Positions 24,633 to 33,530 of a DNA stretch of 41,506 nucleotides are shown one piece after another. Numbering within the stretch: the first letter of the stretch is position 1; every line of letters starts with the position of its first letter. The DNA is from Aminipila sp047974845 (GTDB taxonomy: Bacteria; Bacillota; Clostridia; Peptostreptococcales; Anaerovoracaceae): contig JBKECQ010000058.1 in NCBI GenBank assembly GCA_047974845.1, positions 1 through 41,506 of the forward strand, in the 5' to 3' direction. Under the pieces are notes generated by a model that was given only the letters and a program-made list of their open reading frames with translations, was not told the DNA's origin and made no database searches. A program made the translations under genes and the position numbers.

Positions 24633-25937
24633 TTATTCCAAAATTCTTGTCATTCCTTCAAGCACATCATCATAAGTAAAAAATTCATTTGTGCCTTGTT
24701 TTAAAAAGCTATTTATAGCGTCTATCTTTGATACGGCAATGTCTAATCTGGCATTTGCCCCCGGTTTATAGGCTCCTATAGATATTAAATCCGCATTTTC
24801 TTCATAAACTGCCAGCATATCCCTTAATTTAGAAGCCATGCCCTTATGGTTTTCATCTACTATTGCCGCCATAAGTCTTGATATACTGCCCCCAACCTCA
24901 ATGGCCGGAAAGTGGTTTCTGGCAGCAAGCTTTCTAGACAAAATAATATGCCCATCCAGTATACCTCTTACTGTATCAGCTATAGGTTCATTAGTGTCGT
25001 CTCCCTCTACTAATACGGTATAGATACCTGTAATTGAGCCTTTTTCAAAATTTCCACTTCGCTCTAACAGTTTAGGCATTTCTGCATAAATGGAAGGAGT
25101 ATATCCTCTGGCAACAGGAGGTTCACCTACAGCTAAACCAATCTCTCTTTGTGCCATGGCAAATCTGGTTAGAGAATCCATCATCAATAAAACATCCTTG
25201 CCCTGGTCTTTAAAGTATTCTGCTATGGCCGTTGCCACAATAGGGCATTTTGATCTCTGTACCGCCGGTTGATCCGAGGTTGCAACTACAAGAACCGATC
25301 TTGCCATACCCTCTGGTCCCAAGTCTCGTTCAATAAATTCCTTAACTTCTCTTCCACGCTCCCCCACTAATGCAATAACATTGATATCCGCAGAGGCTTG
25401 TTTAGCTATCATGCCTAAAAGGGTACTTTTTCCAACACCACTCCCTGCAAATATCCCTATTCTTTGCCCTTTTCCAACTGTAAGAAACCCATCTATTGCT
25501 TTTATACCAAAATCAATTCTATCTACAATAGGTGGTCTACTTAAAGGATTTATATAATTATTTTCTACACTGTGTAATACGGAATGGTCTATCTCACCCA
25601 GTCCATCAATGGGATTTCCCATGGAATTTATTGTTCTGCCGCACAAAAATTCTCCCACAGGTATTCTAAGTCTTTTCTTCGTGCTCCTGACAAAGTCTCC
25701 CGAGCCCATGCCTTCTATGAAGTCATATGGCATTAATACGGTTTTATCACCTTTAAACCCTACAACCTCCGCCATAACTTTTCGCTTGCCGTTTTTGGAG
25801 GAAATAATATTTATATCCCCAATACTTGCTTTTATTCCGGAGGCTTCTATACTCATACCTACTATATTTTCTATCTTTCCAATATGCTCAAAAGTCTCTG
25901 CACTTTTGATTGTTTCTGAAAGTTCTTTAAGATACAA
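24633..25937 (-). CDS. fliI: flagellar export ATPase FliI
   Basis: A 434-residue F1-beta-like ATPase that energises export. Walker A is GSGVGKST near residue 166-173, Walker B is VLLMMDSLTRFAMAQRE near 250, and VGERGREVKEFIERDLG is the family segment with the catalytic Glu. Length is normal. It starts with TTG at 7 bp after AGGAGG. Confidence 0.97.
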   Translation of the reverse strand: MYLKELSETIKSAETFEHIGKIENIVGMSIEASGIKASIGDINIISSKNGKRKVMAEVVGFKGDKTVLMPYDFIEGMGSGDFVRSTKKRLRIPVGEFLCGRTINSMGNPIDGLGEIDHSVLHSVENNYINPLSRPPIVDRIDFGIKAIDGFLTVGKGQRIGIFAGSGVGKSTLLGMIAKQASADINVIALVGERGREVKEFIERDLGPEGMARSVLVVATSDQPAVQRSKCPIVATAIAEYFKDQGKDVLLMMDSLTRFAMAQREIGLAVGEPPVARGYTPSIYAEMPKLLERSGNFEKGSITGIYTVLVEGDDTNEPIADTVRGILDGHIILSRKLAARNHFPAIEVGGSISRLMAAIVDENHKGMASKLRDMLAVYEENADLISIGAYKPGANARLDIAVSKIDAINSFLKQGTNEFFTYDDVLEGMTRILE

Positions 25938-25976
25938 GTCTTTTCCTCCTACTTTAAAATGCTTTATTAAAACGCT

Positions 25977-27473
25977 CTATAAACAACTATCACTAACTAT
26001 CTGCCTAATATTATCCATTTGCGTTGCTACACCGGCATCAACAATCTGATCCGAAGTTTCAATGATACAGGTTCCTGAAGGCTCATCATCCATAACCACC
26101 ACTTTTACATTAGGTGATATTTGATTTAATGCATTCAGTAATCCCTTTTCAAGATTCATAGCAATAGCTTTATCTTCATGGGAAATATACACCTTTGCCC
26201 ATTCTTTATTTCTGCACTGCTCTGCCGCGGCAATAATCATTTTTGCCACAACATCTTTGCTGGATTTAAGGCTAACATTTATAACCTTTTCGGCAATATT
26301 AACAGCCAATTCAGTAAGTTCATTTATATTACTATGAAGAATATCATCTTTTTTACTGTCAAAATCCTCTAAAGAATTCTGTAGCTCAATTCTGAATGCT
26401 TCCGCTTCCTCTTTCATACCAATGTTCACTGCATCTTCTGCCGCAATGAAGCCTTCCTGCTCCCCTTGCTTATAGCCTTCTTCATAGCCCTGCTTAGATG
26501 CTATCTCTACTGCCTCATTGACTTTTTCCTCTATAATCTTTTCAGCATTCTGCTCTGCATTTGCAATTATTTGCTCCGCTTGCTTTCTCGCCTCATTTAT
26601 AATTTTTTCAGCTTCTGCTCTGGCTCTTTCCAAGATTTCATTGTTTGTCGCATCTAACACCTTTGTATTTTCTTTAATAGGAGCATTATCTGCCCTTATA
26701 CTTTCGGCACTACTTTCGCTGATTTCATCTATAAAGTTAGGTGGTATAACCTCTCCTAGCAACAAAGCCTCATTTACATCATAGGGTACCACCTCGTGGT
26801 CTTCTTCGTCATCAAAGGAATGAAGTTCAAATTCTGACGGCATTATATCCGGAACTTCATAAAAACTGTTTTCGTCAAAAACATTTCCCTCATTAAAGCT
26901 TTTTATTTCGTACTCCCAGCTATTACTCAATATACTCTGCTCTATGGATTTATTTGTTCTCTTAGCTATTGCGTCATTTATTTTTGCAATATCTTTAAGG
27001 GCGTCATAGCCTCCATGAAATTCGTCATTAAACAGATCGTCATCTATTTTAAGTTCATCTTGCAATTGTTTAATAAGGTCTTTTTTGTCTTCCTTGTCCT
27101 CTTTGGACTTATGTTTCTTTTTTTCCTTTGATTTCTGAAAAGCTTGTTTAAAAGCTTTTTCCCCCATTATACCTTTTAAAAGGTCCAATTTATCCTTTGG
27201 AACTTCGCTAATATCGTTTTCTATTATTCCAGACCTTGAGCGGTCAGGAGCAAATCCATAAAGGGATTTAGTGCTAGAATCCATATTATCATCTAGCCTT
27301 GCACTTTCAGACTCTTCCTTAAGCTTTGCGATATGATCATGCTCTGAACCATAATCATCTGTCGCATCCACTTTCTTTTGCTTCTTTTGCGAATATTCAA
27401 TTGCTTCTACCAGCCTTCTTTCCGCTTTTTCAAGAGCGGTTTGAATCTGCACCCCCTCATTGGTTTTACGCAA
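25977..27473 (-). CDS. fliH: FliH, export ATPase regulator, with long N-terminal extension
   Basis: A 498-residue protein; FliH is usually 200-270. The real FliH part starts near residue 275: a coiled coil (ILERARAEAEKIINEARKQ), a GYEEGYKQGEQEG glycine-spaced segment, then the FliH/VATPase-E domain to the end. The first 270 residues are acidic and disordered, with a Lys-rich patch (about 113-135). It starts with TTG in an 8-base overlap with the fliG stop. FliH holds FliI inactive and docks it at the export gate. The purpose of the extension is unknown. Confidence 0.9.
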   Translation of the reverse strand: MRKTNEGVQIQTALEKAERRLVEAIEYSQKKQKKVDATDDYGSEHDHIAKLKEESESARLDDNMDSSTKSLYGFAPDRSRSGIIENDISEVPKDKLDLLKGIMGEKAFKQAFQKSKEKKKHKSKEDKEDKKDLIKQLQDELKIDDDLFNDEFHGGYDALKDIAKINDAIAKRTNKSIEQSILSNSWEYEIKSFNEGNVFDENSFYEVPDIMPSEFELHSFDDEEDHEVVPYDVNEALLLGEVIPPNFIDEISESSAESIRADNAPIKENTKVLDATNNEILERARAEAEKIINEARKQAEQIIANAEQNAEKIIEEKVNEAVEIASKQGYEEGYKQGEQEGFIAAEDAVNIGMKEEAEAFRIELQNSLEDFDSKKDDILHSNINELTELAVNIAEKVINVSLKSSKDVVAKMIIAAAEQCRNKEWAKVYISHEDKAIAMNLEKGLLNALNQISPNVKVVVMDDEPSGTCIIETSDQIVDAGVATQMDNIRQIVSDSCL

Positions 27474-28479
27474 TTATCTCATCCTTTCCGCCTTTATTTA
27501 TCATTAGTCGGCCTTCTTCCTCAAGACGCCTTATTACACCAACAATCTTTTGCTGTGCTTCTTCAACATCTTTTAGACGTACATTGTACGTGAATTCCAA
27601 TTCACTTCTAACGGTTTCTGCCATACGGCTGGACATATTAGCAAATATCATATTTGATACTTCTTGAGTTGAGCCCTTCAATGCATAAACAATATCCTGG
27701 GTTTCCACTTCTCGTAAGAACTCTTGTATTCCTCTATCATCAAGCAACGTAATATCTTCGAATACAAACATTTTATTTCTGATTTCATCAGCAAGTTTAA
27801 TGTCCTTTTTACTCAATTCATCAAAGATGTATTTTTCATTACTTCTATCAATGCTGTTCATTACTTCTGCGATATAATCAACACCACCAACCTGTGCAAA
27901 GTCTAATGATAGTACTGAAGCAAACTTCTTTTCCAATATATTTTCAACAATTTTTATTGTTTCCGGTGAAGCACTATCCATTCTGGCTATACATTCAACT
28001 ACCTTCACTTGCTTATCCTTAGGAAGTTCAGTAATAATTTCTGATGCCTGCTCCGGTTTAGCATAAGATAATATTAGCGCAATAGTTTGCGGTCTTTCGT
28101 GCTGTATTATAGCGTACAGATTTTTACTATCAGTTTTTCTTATGAATTCAAAGGCTCTTGTCTTAAGGTTTCTTGTTACTCTCTCAAGCAAAGTTGCTGC
28201 GGTCTGTGGTCCAAAAGCCTTTTCAAGAACCGTTTTTGCATAGTCAACTCCGCCTTCGGTAATAACCTTTTGCGTTAGGCAAAGCTTATAAAAATCATCC
28301 ATTGCAGCTTCCGTTTGGTTAGCTGTAACATGATTAAGCTTTGCTATCTCTAAGGTAAGGATTTCTAAATCTTCCTCACCTAAAAATTTATATATTTTAG
28401 AGGCTCTCTCTGCACCCAACGATATAACTACAGCAGCAGCTTTCTGTTGAGGCGTCAACCCACTACTATCTTTACTCAT
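27466..28479 (-). CDS. fliG: flagellar switch/motor protein FliG
   Basis: A 337-residue rotor protein in normal length. LTPQQKAAAVVISLGAERASKIY marks the FliF-binding N domain. HERPQTIALILSY (about 127-139) is the EHPQ-type motif of the middle domain. The C domain (about 235-337) has IRNKMFVFEDITLLDDRGIQE and EVETQDIVYALKG, the torque helix facing MotA. The start overlaps the fliF stop by 8 bases. Confidence 0.97.
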   Translation of the reverse strand: MSKDSSGLTPQQKAAAVVISLGAERASKIYKFLGEEDLEILTLEIAKLNHVTANQTEAAMDDFYKLCLTQKVITEGGVDYAKTVLEKAFGPQTAATLLERVTRNLKTRAFEFIRKTDSKNLYAIIQHERPQTIALILSYAKPEQASEIITELPKDKQVKVVECIARMDSASPETIKIVENILEKKFASVLSLDFAQVGGVDYIAEVMNSIDRSNEKYIFDELSKKDIKLADEIRNKMFVFEDITLLDDRGIQEFLREVETQDIVYALKGSTQEVSNMIFANMSSRMAETVRSELEFTYNVRLKDVEEAQQKIVGVIRRLEEEGRLMINKGGKDEIIA

Positions 28480-30046
28480 TATCCTCTTCTCCTCTTAACC
28501 AAGTCTTAAGTAACTGCGCTGAAATTTCCGGATTGATATCCGTAAAGTCTTGAATTTGGCTTCTAAGCTCTTCTTCCCTTGTCTTGCCCAATTCATCCAA
28601 TTGGATTAATTCATCCGTTTCTTTTACTCTCATAGCTTCTTCTGCCGCCAATTCTTGCGCTCTCTTCCTAATCTTAGCTTTCTTAATCATTACAACAATC
28701 ATAACGATTAGAGCAATTAGAAGTGCAAGTACTGCCGGTATTATAATCTTTAACAGCGGATTAGCGTTTATGATGCCCACCACTCCTGTAACAGGCTCAG
28801 CCTCCGGAGAATAGAATTTCGCATTAAATATAGCAATCTTTGTATCAGCAAGGGCTGGGTCTATGCCCGCCGCAATGGCAATAGTCTGCCTCATTTCACC
28901 CGCCTTGGCCGGTGTTAATTCCGCACTATCTACCGCAACTGATACTGTAGTGTCAGTTAGCTCTCCTGCATCGCTTTGAACTTGTTCCTTTACTTGGCTT
29001 ACTAAATATTCAAGGGCTCTGTCATCCCTAAAATAAATTTCATTTCCATCTGTAGTTACACCGGGATATACCGGAATGTCAGCGTTAGTCTCAGTTCCCG
29101 GAACTCCTGCCGTAACCTCTCCTTCACCTTGAACCTCATAGCTTGATGTGGAGCCTGATAAAACACCTCTATTGTCTTCTGACGGAATATATTCGATGAT
29201 TTCCTTAATCTTTTTGTCAATATCTACAGAGCAATTTACACTTACCCTTATGTTTTCTTCTCCGAAAACAGGCTGGAATAAGTGTAATATTTTGCCTTTT
29301 ATGCTTCCTTCAATCTGTTTCTCTACACTAAATTTTAAAGCTGTAGAGCCTTCTTGTGAGTTATCGTCATTTTGACTGACTTCCTCGCCATTTCCATCAA
29401 TTACAGCAACGTTTTTCATATCCATTCCCGGTACGCCCTTGGCTACCAATCTTTGAATACCTTTAACTTGCTCTTTACTTGGAGAACCACCATCTTGCAT
29501 AGTTACTGTAACAGATGCCGATGATTCTTTTACATCTTCTTGAAGAACGTATTTCTGTTCTTCCGCCATAGCTATAGCAACTGTGGCATCCTTTACGCCC
29601 TCAAATTGTTTAATTGTAGCAGCCATTCTGCTTTCCAATTCAAATTGTGCATATTTATATTTTTCAAAGTCTGTTGCAAGCAAACTAACATTATCTTTAA
29701 AAACATCATATGTAAATCCACTCTTAGGGTATCCTTCTGCAGCCAAAGCAACTTTCATTTTGTCAACCATTTCAGATGGGACATAAACGGTGCCGCTTTT
29801 TCTCTCGTACTTAACTGCTTGTTGTTCCAGAACCCCTATTATTTCTATTGCTTCTGACTCTTCCAATCCAGAATACAATACTGCCATTTCACTAGTATTC
29901 AATGCAAGAGCAATAACAAACGCCACAGTTATAACTAAAACTGTAACGATTGCAATAATAATTTTTAATTTCTTGCTTAATTTAGAATTAATGGCATCTA
30001 ATTTTTCCTTAATTTGTCTTGTTTGTTCTAATAAACGTTCTCGCAA
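28472..30046 (-). CDS. fliF: flagellar MS-ring protein FliF
   Basis: A 524-residue MS-ring subunit. Two membrane segments bracket the protein: about 27-50 (LKIIIAIVTVLVITVAFVIAL) and about 430-452 (IIPAVLALLIALIVMIVVMI). Between them is the ring-building region with AVLYSGLEESEAIEIIGVLE and ESRMAATIKQFEGVKDATVAI. The cytoplasmic tail (TDINPEISAQLLKTWL) binds FliG. It starts with TTG 7 bp after AGGGTGG. Confidence 0.96.
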   Translation of the reverse strand: MRERLLEQTRQIKEKLDAINSKLSKKLKIIIAIVTVLVITVAFVIALALNTSEMAVLYSGLEESEAIEIIGVLEQQAVKYERKSGTVYVPSEMVDKMKVALAAEGYPKSGFTYDVFKDNVSLLATDFEKYKYAQFELESRMAATIKQFEGVKDATVAIAMAEEQKYVLQEDVKESSASVTVTMQDGGSPSKEQVKGIQRLVAKGVPGMDMKNVAVIDGNGEEVSQNDDNSQEGSTALKFSVEKQIEGSIKGKILHLFQPVFGEENIRVSVNCSVDIDKKIKEIIEYIPSEDNRGVLSGSTSSYEVQGEGEVTAGVPGTETNADIPVYPGVTTDGNEIYFRDDRALEYLVSQVKEQVQSDAGELTDTTVSVAVDSAELTPAKAGEMRQTIAIAAGIDPALADTKIAIFNAKFYSPEAEPVTGVVGIINANPLLKIIIPAVLALLIALIVMIVVMIKKAKIRKRAQELAAEEAMRVKETDELIQLDELGKTREEELRSQIQDFTDINPEISAQLLKTWLRGEEDNE

Positions 30047-30068
30047 TTTCCTGCCACCCTATCCTAAA

Positions 30069-30380
30069 CTAAATGCTCATACGCATAACTTCGCTGTATG
30101 ATTCCATCGCTTTATTTCTAAGTTCTACTAATAAATCCATAGATAGCTGTGCTTTTGCAATATCTATGCTGTATTGATGTAAATTGTCACTTTGTCCTGT
30201 AGCAAGCATTTCTGCATCAATATTTACTTGTTTATCAGTACTAATTACATCTTGCACCGCACCTTCAAAAATAGATTTAAAGGGCACCTGTACACCCTCT
30301 TGTGGCTGAACTTCATTTAACTTATTTACTTTATTTACATCTACAATATTACTAATTGCTTGAATAGGTTCTATAAACAT
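30069..30380 (-). CDS. fliE: rod/MS-ring junction protein FliE
   Basis: A 103-residue small axial protein. FKSIFEGAVQDVISTDKQVNIDAEMLATGQSDNLHQ and IDIAKAQLSMDLLVELRNKAMESYSEVMRM are the family core and C-terminal helix. AGGAGG precedes ATG. It follows flgC by 93 bp. Confidence 0.95.
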   Translation of the reverse strand: MFIEPIQAISNIVDVNKVNKLNEVQPQEGVQVPFKSIFEGAVQDVISTDKQVNIDAEMLATGQSDNLHQYSIDIAKAQLSMDLLVELRNKAMESYSEVMRMSI

Positions 30381-30473
30381 TTACTACCTCCTACACACTT
30401 CCACTATTCTTTTAAAAATAAATAATTATAGTATTTCTCAATATGTTTTTTATCCAAAACTTAATAATACTAA

Positions 30474-30944
30474 TTATTTCCCTATTTCCAGGGCTTTTTG
30501 AGCCATAAGCTTTACAGCATTAAGAACTGTAACATTGGCCTGATACGAACGGGTCGCTGACATACTGTCAATGGTTTCTTCCAGCATATCAACATTAGGA
30601 AGCCTCACATATCCATTTTCATCCGCATCGGGATGGCTGGGATTATATTGTGTTTTAAATTCACTTTGATCTTCGATTATGTCACTTACTCTAACTCCTG
30701 GGGCGTAATCTCTACGTACAATCCTTCCATTGCCATCTCTTTGAATAACTGCATTTTGTAACGAATCCTTGAAAGAAACATCACCGGCCTTATCCTCAAA
30801 TACTACCATTTTTCTTCTGTAAGGCCCTCCAGCTTCAGTCCTTGTTGTATCAACATTAGATACATTTTCTGATATTATATCTAATCGTTGCCTTTGTGCT
30901 GTTAATGCCGATGCACTTATATTCATTGAACTTAAAAATGACAC
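30474..30944 (-). CDS. flgC: proximal rod protein FlgC
   Basis: A 156-residue rod protein. SASALTAQRQRLDIISENVSNVDTTRTE is the N-terminal rod signature; PNVDMLEETIDSMSATRSYQANVTVLNAVKLMAQKALEIGK is the C-terminal one. The start codon is GTG (30942-30944), 8 bp after AAAGGCGG. It is the first gene of the operon; flgB, which nearly always precedes it, is not present in the 550 bp upstream. Confidence 0.95.
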   Translation of the reverse strand: MSFLSSMNISASALTAQRQRLDIISENVSNVDTTRTEAGGPYRRKMVVFEDKAGDVSFKDSLQNAVIQRDGNGRIVRRDYAPGVRVSDIIEDQSEFKTQYNPSHPDADENGYVRLPNVDMLEETIDSMSATRSYQANVTVLNAVKLMAQKALEIGK

Positions 30945-31008
30945 TGCAAATACCGCCTTTCTCTATACTTCTATTATGAAATGTCTTCCTTGACATATTT
31001 ATCTCATT

Positions 31009-31022
31009 ATGTAAATTTACAT
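31009..31022 (-). other. 14-bp palindrome in flgC leader
   Basis: ATGTAAATTTACAT is a perfect palindrome about 65 bp before the flgC start. A small hairpin with GGA in its loop (30981-30996) lies next to it. They could be an operator and an RNA-level site. The 550-bp gap 30945-31494 otherwise holds the operon promoter, the terminator of the next gene, the ATTG repeat tract and AT-rich sequence. Confidence 0.4.
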
Positions 31023-31086
31023 CCATGCCGATTTACAATATTTTTACAATTTCTCAAAAAATGGATGCATACACCCCATTTTTAAT

Positions 31087-31114
31087 ACTATATAAATTAT
31101 ATTATATTTGTCAT
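31087..31114 (-). promoter_or_regulatory. candidate sigma-A promoter of the flagellar operon
   Basis: Minus strand ATGACA (31109-31114), 16 bp, TATAGT (31087-31092): five of six positions match at each box. The leader would be about 135 nt. No sigma-28 or sigma-54 box of similar quality is visible here. Confidence 0.5.
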
Positions 31115-31327
31115 TTTTTGCAACTGTTTTAGGGATAAAAATACAAAATGTTGTAGTTTTTTGTATTTATTTGTTTTTTTACCCCCAATTTTTTCTATAA
31201 TTTTCTATTTAATTCTATAAAAATTTTTTAATTGATGTTTTTATTGATTTGTTTAGATTCCAATAATTGCAACCAATCTATATATGTTACCTGTTATTAA
31301 TATAGTCTCTGTTGCTATTTCTTAAAT

Positions 31328-31371
31328 AAAAAACAGGAAGCCTCAACTTATTTGTTGAGAGTTCCTGTTTT
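31328..31371 (-). terminator. terminator of the FAD oxidoreductase gene
   Basis: Long interrupted stem: AAAACAGGAA pairs with TTCCTGTTTT, and CTCAAC with GTTGAG inside, followed on the minus strand by TTTTTTATTT. It lies 124 bp past the stop, beyond a repeat tract. Confidence 0.8.
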
Positions 31372-31382
31372 CATATTGTTAA

Positions 31383-31494
31383 ACTATTATTTTATTGCTC
31401 AATATTTTATTGCTAAATTTATTGCTCGATTTATTGCTAAATTTATTGTTTATTATTTTATTGCTAAATTTATTGCTCAAGATTCTATTGTTTA
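31383..31494. repeat. 12-bp tandem repeat tract in the 3' untranslated region
   Basis: About eight diverged copies of TTTATTGCTMAA-type units (period mostly 12, sometimes 14-15) fill the space between the FAD oxidoreductase stop and its terminator. The plus-strand frame across it reads repeated FIAKFIA but has no ribosome site, so I treat it as non-coding. Confidence 0.75.
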
Positions 31495-32880
31495 TTATTT
31501 TGCATACTTTTCCGCTAACAGCCTTGCCAAATGCACACCGCTTGCAGAAGCCTGCGATAATGAATGTGTTACTCCTGAGCCATCGCCAAGCGCATATAAC
31601 CCCTTAACTTTAGTTTCAAGATTTTCATCTACTTGAACCCTAGAGTTATAGAATTTAACTTCAACACCGTATAAAAGTGTATCTTCATTAGCTGTACCTG
31701 GTGCAATTTTGTCCAGAGCGTAAATCATCTCTATTATGTTGTCTAGCTGTCTCTTAGGAAGAACCAAGCTTAAATCTCCGGGAGTAGCTTTTAGAGTTGG
31801 TCTTGTAAAACATTTCTCCATACGTCTTTCACTGCTTCTTCTACCCTTAACTAAATCTCCAAATCTTTGCATTAAGACACCACCGCCAAGCATATTTGAT
31901 AATCTAGCTATTGATTCCCCATATTCATTACTATCTTTAAACGGAGCAGTAAGCTTGTTAGAAACCAGTAATGCGAAGTTTGTATTTTCTGTTCTCAAAG
32001 CCGGATCTGCATAACTATGGCCATTTACAGTTACAATTCCATTTGTATTTTCTGCAACAACTTCCCCATAAGGGTTCATGCAGAAAGTTCTTACCATATC
32101 ATTGTATTTATCAGTTTTGTAAACAATTTTGCTTTCATAAACTTCATCGGTTATATGCTTGAATATTACAGCAGGAAGTTCAACACGAACTCCTATGTCC
32201 ACTCTGTTTTGTTCTAACTCAATTTTCATTTCATTACAGATTTTAGATACCCATTTTGAACCGGAACGTCCTGTTGCAAGCACTAAATCATTACATTGAT
32301 ATTGCTCACCCTTTTTTGTTACTACAGTAAATGTTCCGTCAGCATTTTGGATAACATCTGCAATGGTTGTATAGAATTCCATATCAACACGTTTTTCTGT
32401 ATAGTTACAGATTCTCTCTAATATCTGAACATTTCTATCTGTTCCAAGATGTCTGACTTTTGCATCAAGTAAATTTAAATTGTTTCTTAATGCAATAGTT
32501 TTTAGGTCAGAATTACCGGTTGAGTAAAGTTTTGCTTCAGCACCACCGAAACTACAAAGAACTTCATCAACATATTCCATTAAATTCATGGCTTTTTCCT
32601 GTCCAATATAAGCGTGTAAATCTCCGCCGAATTTAGTGGTAATATTGTATTTCCCATCTGATAATGTTCCAGCTCCACCATATCCATTCATAATATGGCA
32701 TGGCTCACATTTTATACAGTTATTTGTTTTTCCAAGCTTTATAGGACACACTCTCTTTTCTAAAGGTGCACCTTTATCTACCATTAAAATCTTTGCTTTA
32801 TTGTCAAGTTTAGTAAGTTCATATGCCAAGAACACTCCACTTGCGCCAGCACCTGCTATTATAATATCATATTTCTTCAT
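31495..32880 (-). CDS. FAD-dependent oxidoreductase (COG2509-like)
   Basis: A 461-residue flavoprotein. KKYDIIIAGAGASGVFLAYEL gives the Rossmann GxGxxG for FAD, LVLATGRSGSKWV is the second dinucleotide-fold motif, and ALGDGSGVTHSLSQASASGV is the C-terminal FAD motif. A Cys cluster CIKCEPC near residue 68 precedes GYGGAGTLSDGKYN. The longest frame starts at 32931, but GGAGGA at 32893-32898 favours ATG 32880, though with 12-bp spacing. The substrate is not evident. A 12-bp palindrome (32897-32908) overlaps the ribosome site. It is probably a single-gene unit. Confidence 0.82.
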   Translation of the reverse strand: MKKYDIIIAGAGASGVFLAYELTKLDNKAKILMVDKGAPLEKRVCPIKLGKTNNCIKCEPCHIMNGYGGAGTLSDGKYNITTKFGGDLHAYIGQEKAMNLMEYVDEVLCSFGGAEAKLYSTGNSDLKTIALRNNLNLLDAKVRHLGTDRNVQILERICNYTEKRVDMEFYTTIADVIQNADGTFTVVTKKGEQYQCNDLVLATGRSGSKWVSKICNEMKIELEQNRVDIGVRVELPAVIFKHITDEVYESKIVYKTDKYNDMVRTFCMNPYGEVVAENTNGIVTVNGHSYADPALRTENTNFALLVSNKLTAPFKDSNEYGESIARLSNMLGGGVLMQRFGDLVKGRRSSERRMEKCFTRPTLKATPGDLSLVLPKRQLDNIIEMIYALDKIAPGTANEDTLLYGVEVKFYNSRVQVDENLETKVKGLYALGDGSGVTHSLSQASASGVHLARLLAEKYAK

Positions 32881-32896
32881 AATGTTCTCATATCCT

Positions 32897-32908
32897 CCAA
32901 ACGTTTGG
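32897..32908. other. 12-bp palindrome touching the ribosome site
   Basis: CCAAACGTTTGG is self-complementary; its left end overlaps the GGAGGA of the FAD oxidoreductase leader. It may be an operator or may limit translation. Confidence 0.35.
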
Positions 32909-33110
32909 GTCTTAAAGATATTTTTACCCACACGTACTTAATATATCTGAAAGACTTTTAGAATTCAACTATTATTTATTATGTTTTTTTGTGTTATAAT
33001 ATAATTTAATATCTAAAATATGAATTAACTTAAAAACAGCTTTCTATTTGTAATTAAATATAAGTGTTTTCTTTGCGAAACACTTTCCTAAGGGGAGGTA
33101 TACTTTAGTC

Positions 33111-33272
33111 ATGGATAAAAAAAGTTTAACTGTTGGTATAATCTTTTTACTTGGCTCAGCCTATTGTCTTTTTTATTTGCTTACAAAGGAATTTGAATCC
33201 TTTGCACTGACCGGACTGATTATTTTTGCACTTATAGGACTTGCTTTTATTAGAAGGTGTAAAAGCCGTTAA
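33111..33272 (+). CDS. 53-residue membrane protein, unknown
   Basis: ATG at 33111 to TAA at 33272 encodes MDKKSLTVGIIFLLGSAYCL... with two hydrophobic segments (about 7-25 and 32-48), a short loop between (TKEFES), and a basic end RRCKSR. AGGGGAGG (33091-33098) supports translation, spaced 12 bp. A TATAAT box at 32995-33000 lies upstream with a poor -35. It is the only complete plus-strand gene between the flagellar operon and serA. No family is recognised. Confidence 0.6.
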   Translation: MDKKSLTVGIIFLLGSAYCLFYLLTKEFESFALTGLIIFALIGLAFIRRCKSR

Positions 33273-33458
33273 TTTGCTGTATAAATTTTATTAAAAATAT
33301 GAGTTTTTCGTTTTTTGTATTTTTGTGTACAACCGCAAAATCGAGTAGGTTTTATGCAAATTAATAACAATCTTATAACAAATTTATGTCTTACTCAAAT
33401 TGGAAATAGGGGAATATTAAACTAACTATTGACAATAGTTTTCAATAGGTTTATCCTT

Positions 33459-33528
33459 AAAAAAATTGAGGGAATTCGTTAAATTTTATCCCCATAAAAT
33501 TTAATTTTCCTTTTGGAATTTCCCCTAA
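33459..33528 (-). terminator. nested AT-rich hairpin with T7, structured intergenic RNA or terminator
   Basis: On the minus strand an outer stem (33516-33528 with 33466-33477, one bulge) encloses a perfect 11-bp stem (33479-33489 with 33494-33504) capped by GGGG, and is followed by TTTTTTT (33459-33465). It is the third such structure after the DUF1292 gene. The 425-bp gap 33273-33697 otherwise holds the two terminators listed next and AT-rich sequence. Confidence 0.45.
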
Positions 33529-33530
33529 AT

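Noticed and set aside
31383..31494. Repeat tract as a CRISPR array
   Set aside because: Units are 12-15 bp, contiguous and without spacers; no cas genes.
30945..31494. Cyclic di-GMP riboswitch before flgC
   Set aside because: Such switches occur before clostridial flagellar operons, but the conserved cores were not found on the minus strand here.
31352..31636. Plus-strand frame with FIAKFIA repeats
   Set aside because: It is produced by the AT-rich repeat tract and then runs into the oxidoreductase gene antisense. No ribosome site.
33428..33456. Plus-strand promoter TTGACA with a 17-bp spacer and TATCCT
   Set aside because: The -10 is poor, no gene follows and the next palindrome has no plus-strand T run. 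Not enough to call a transcript.
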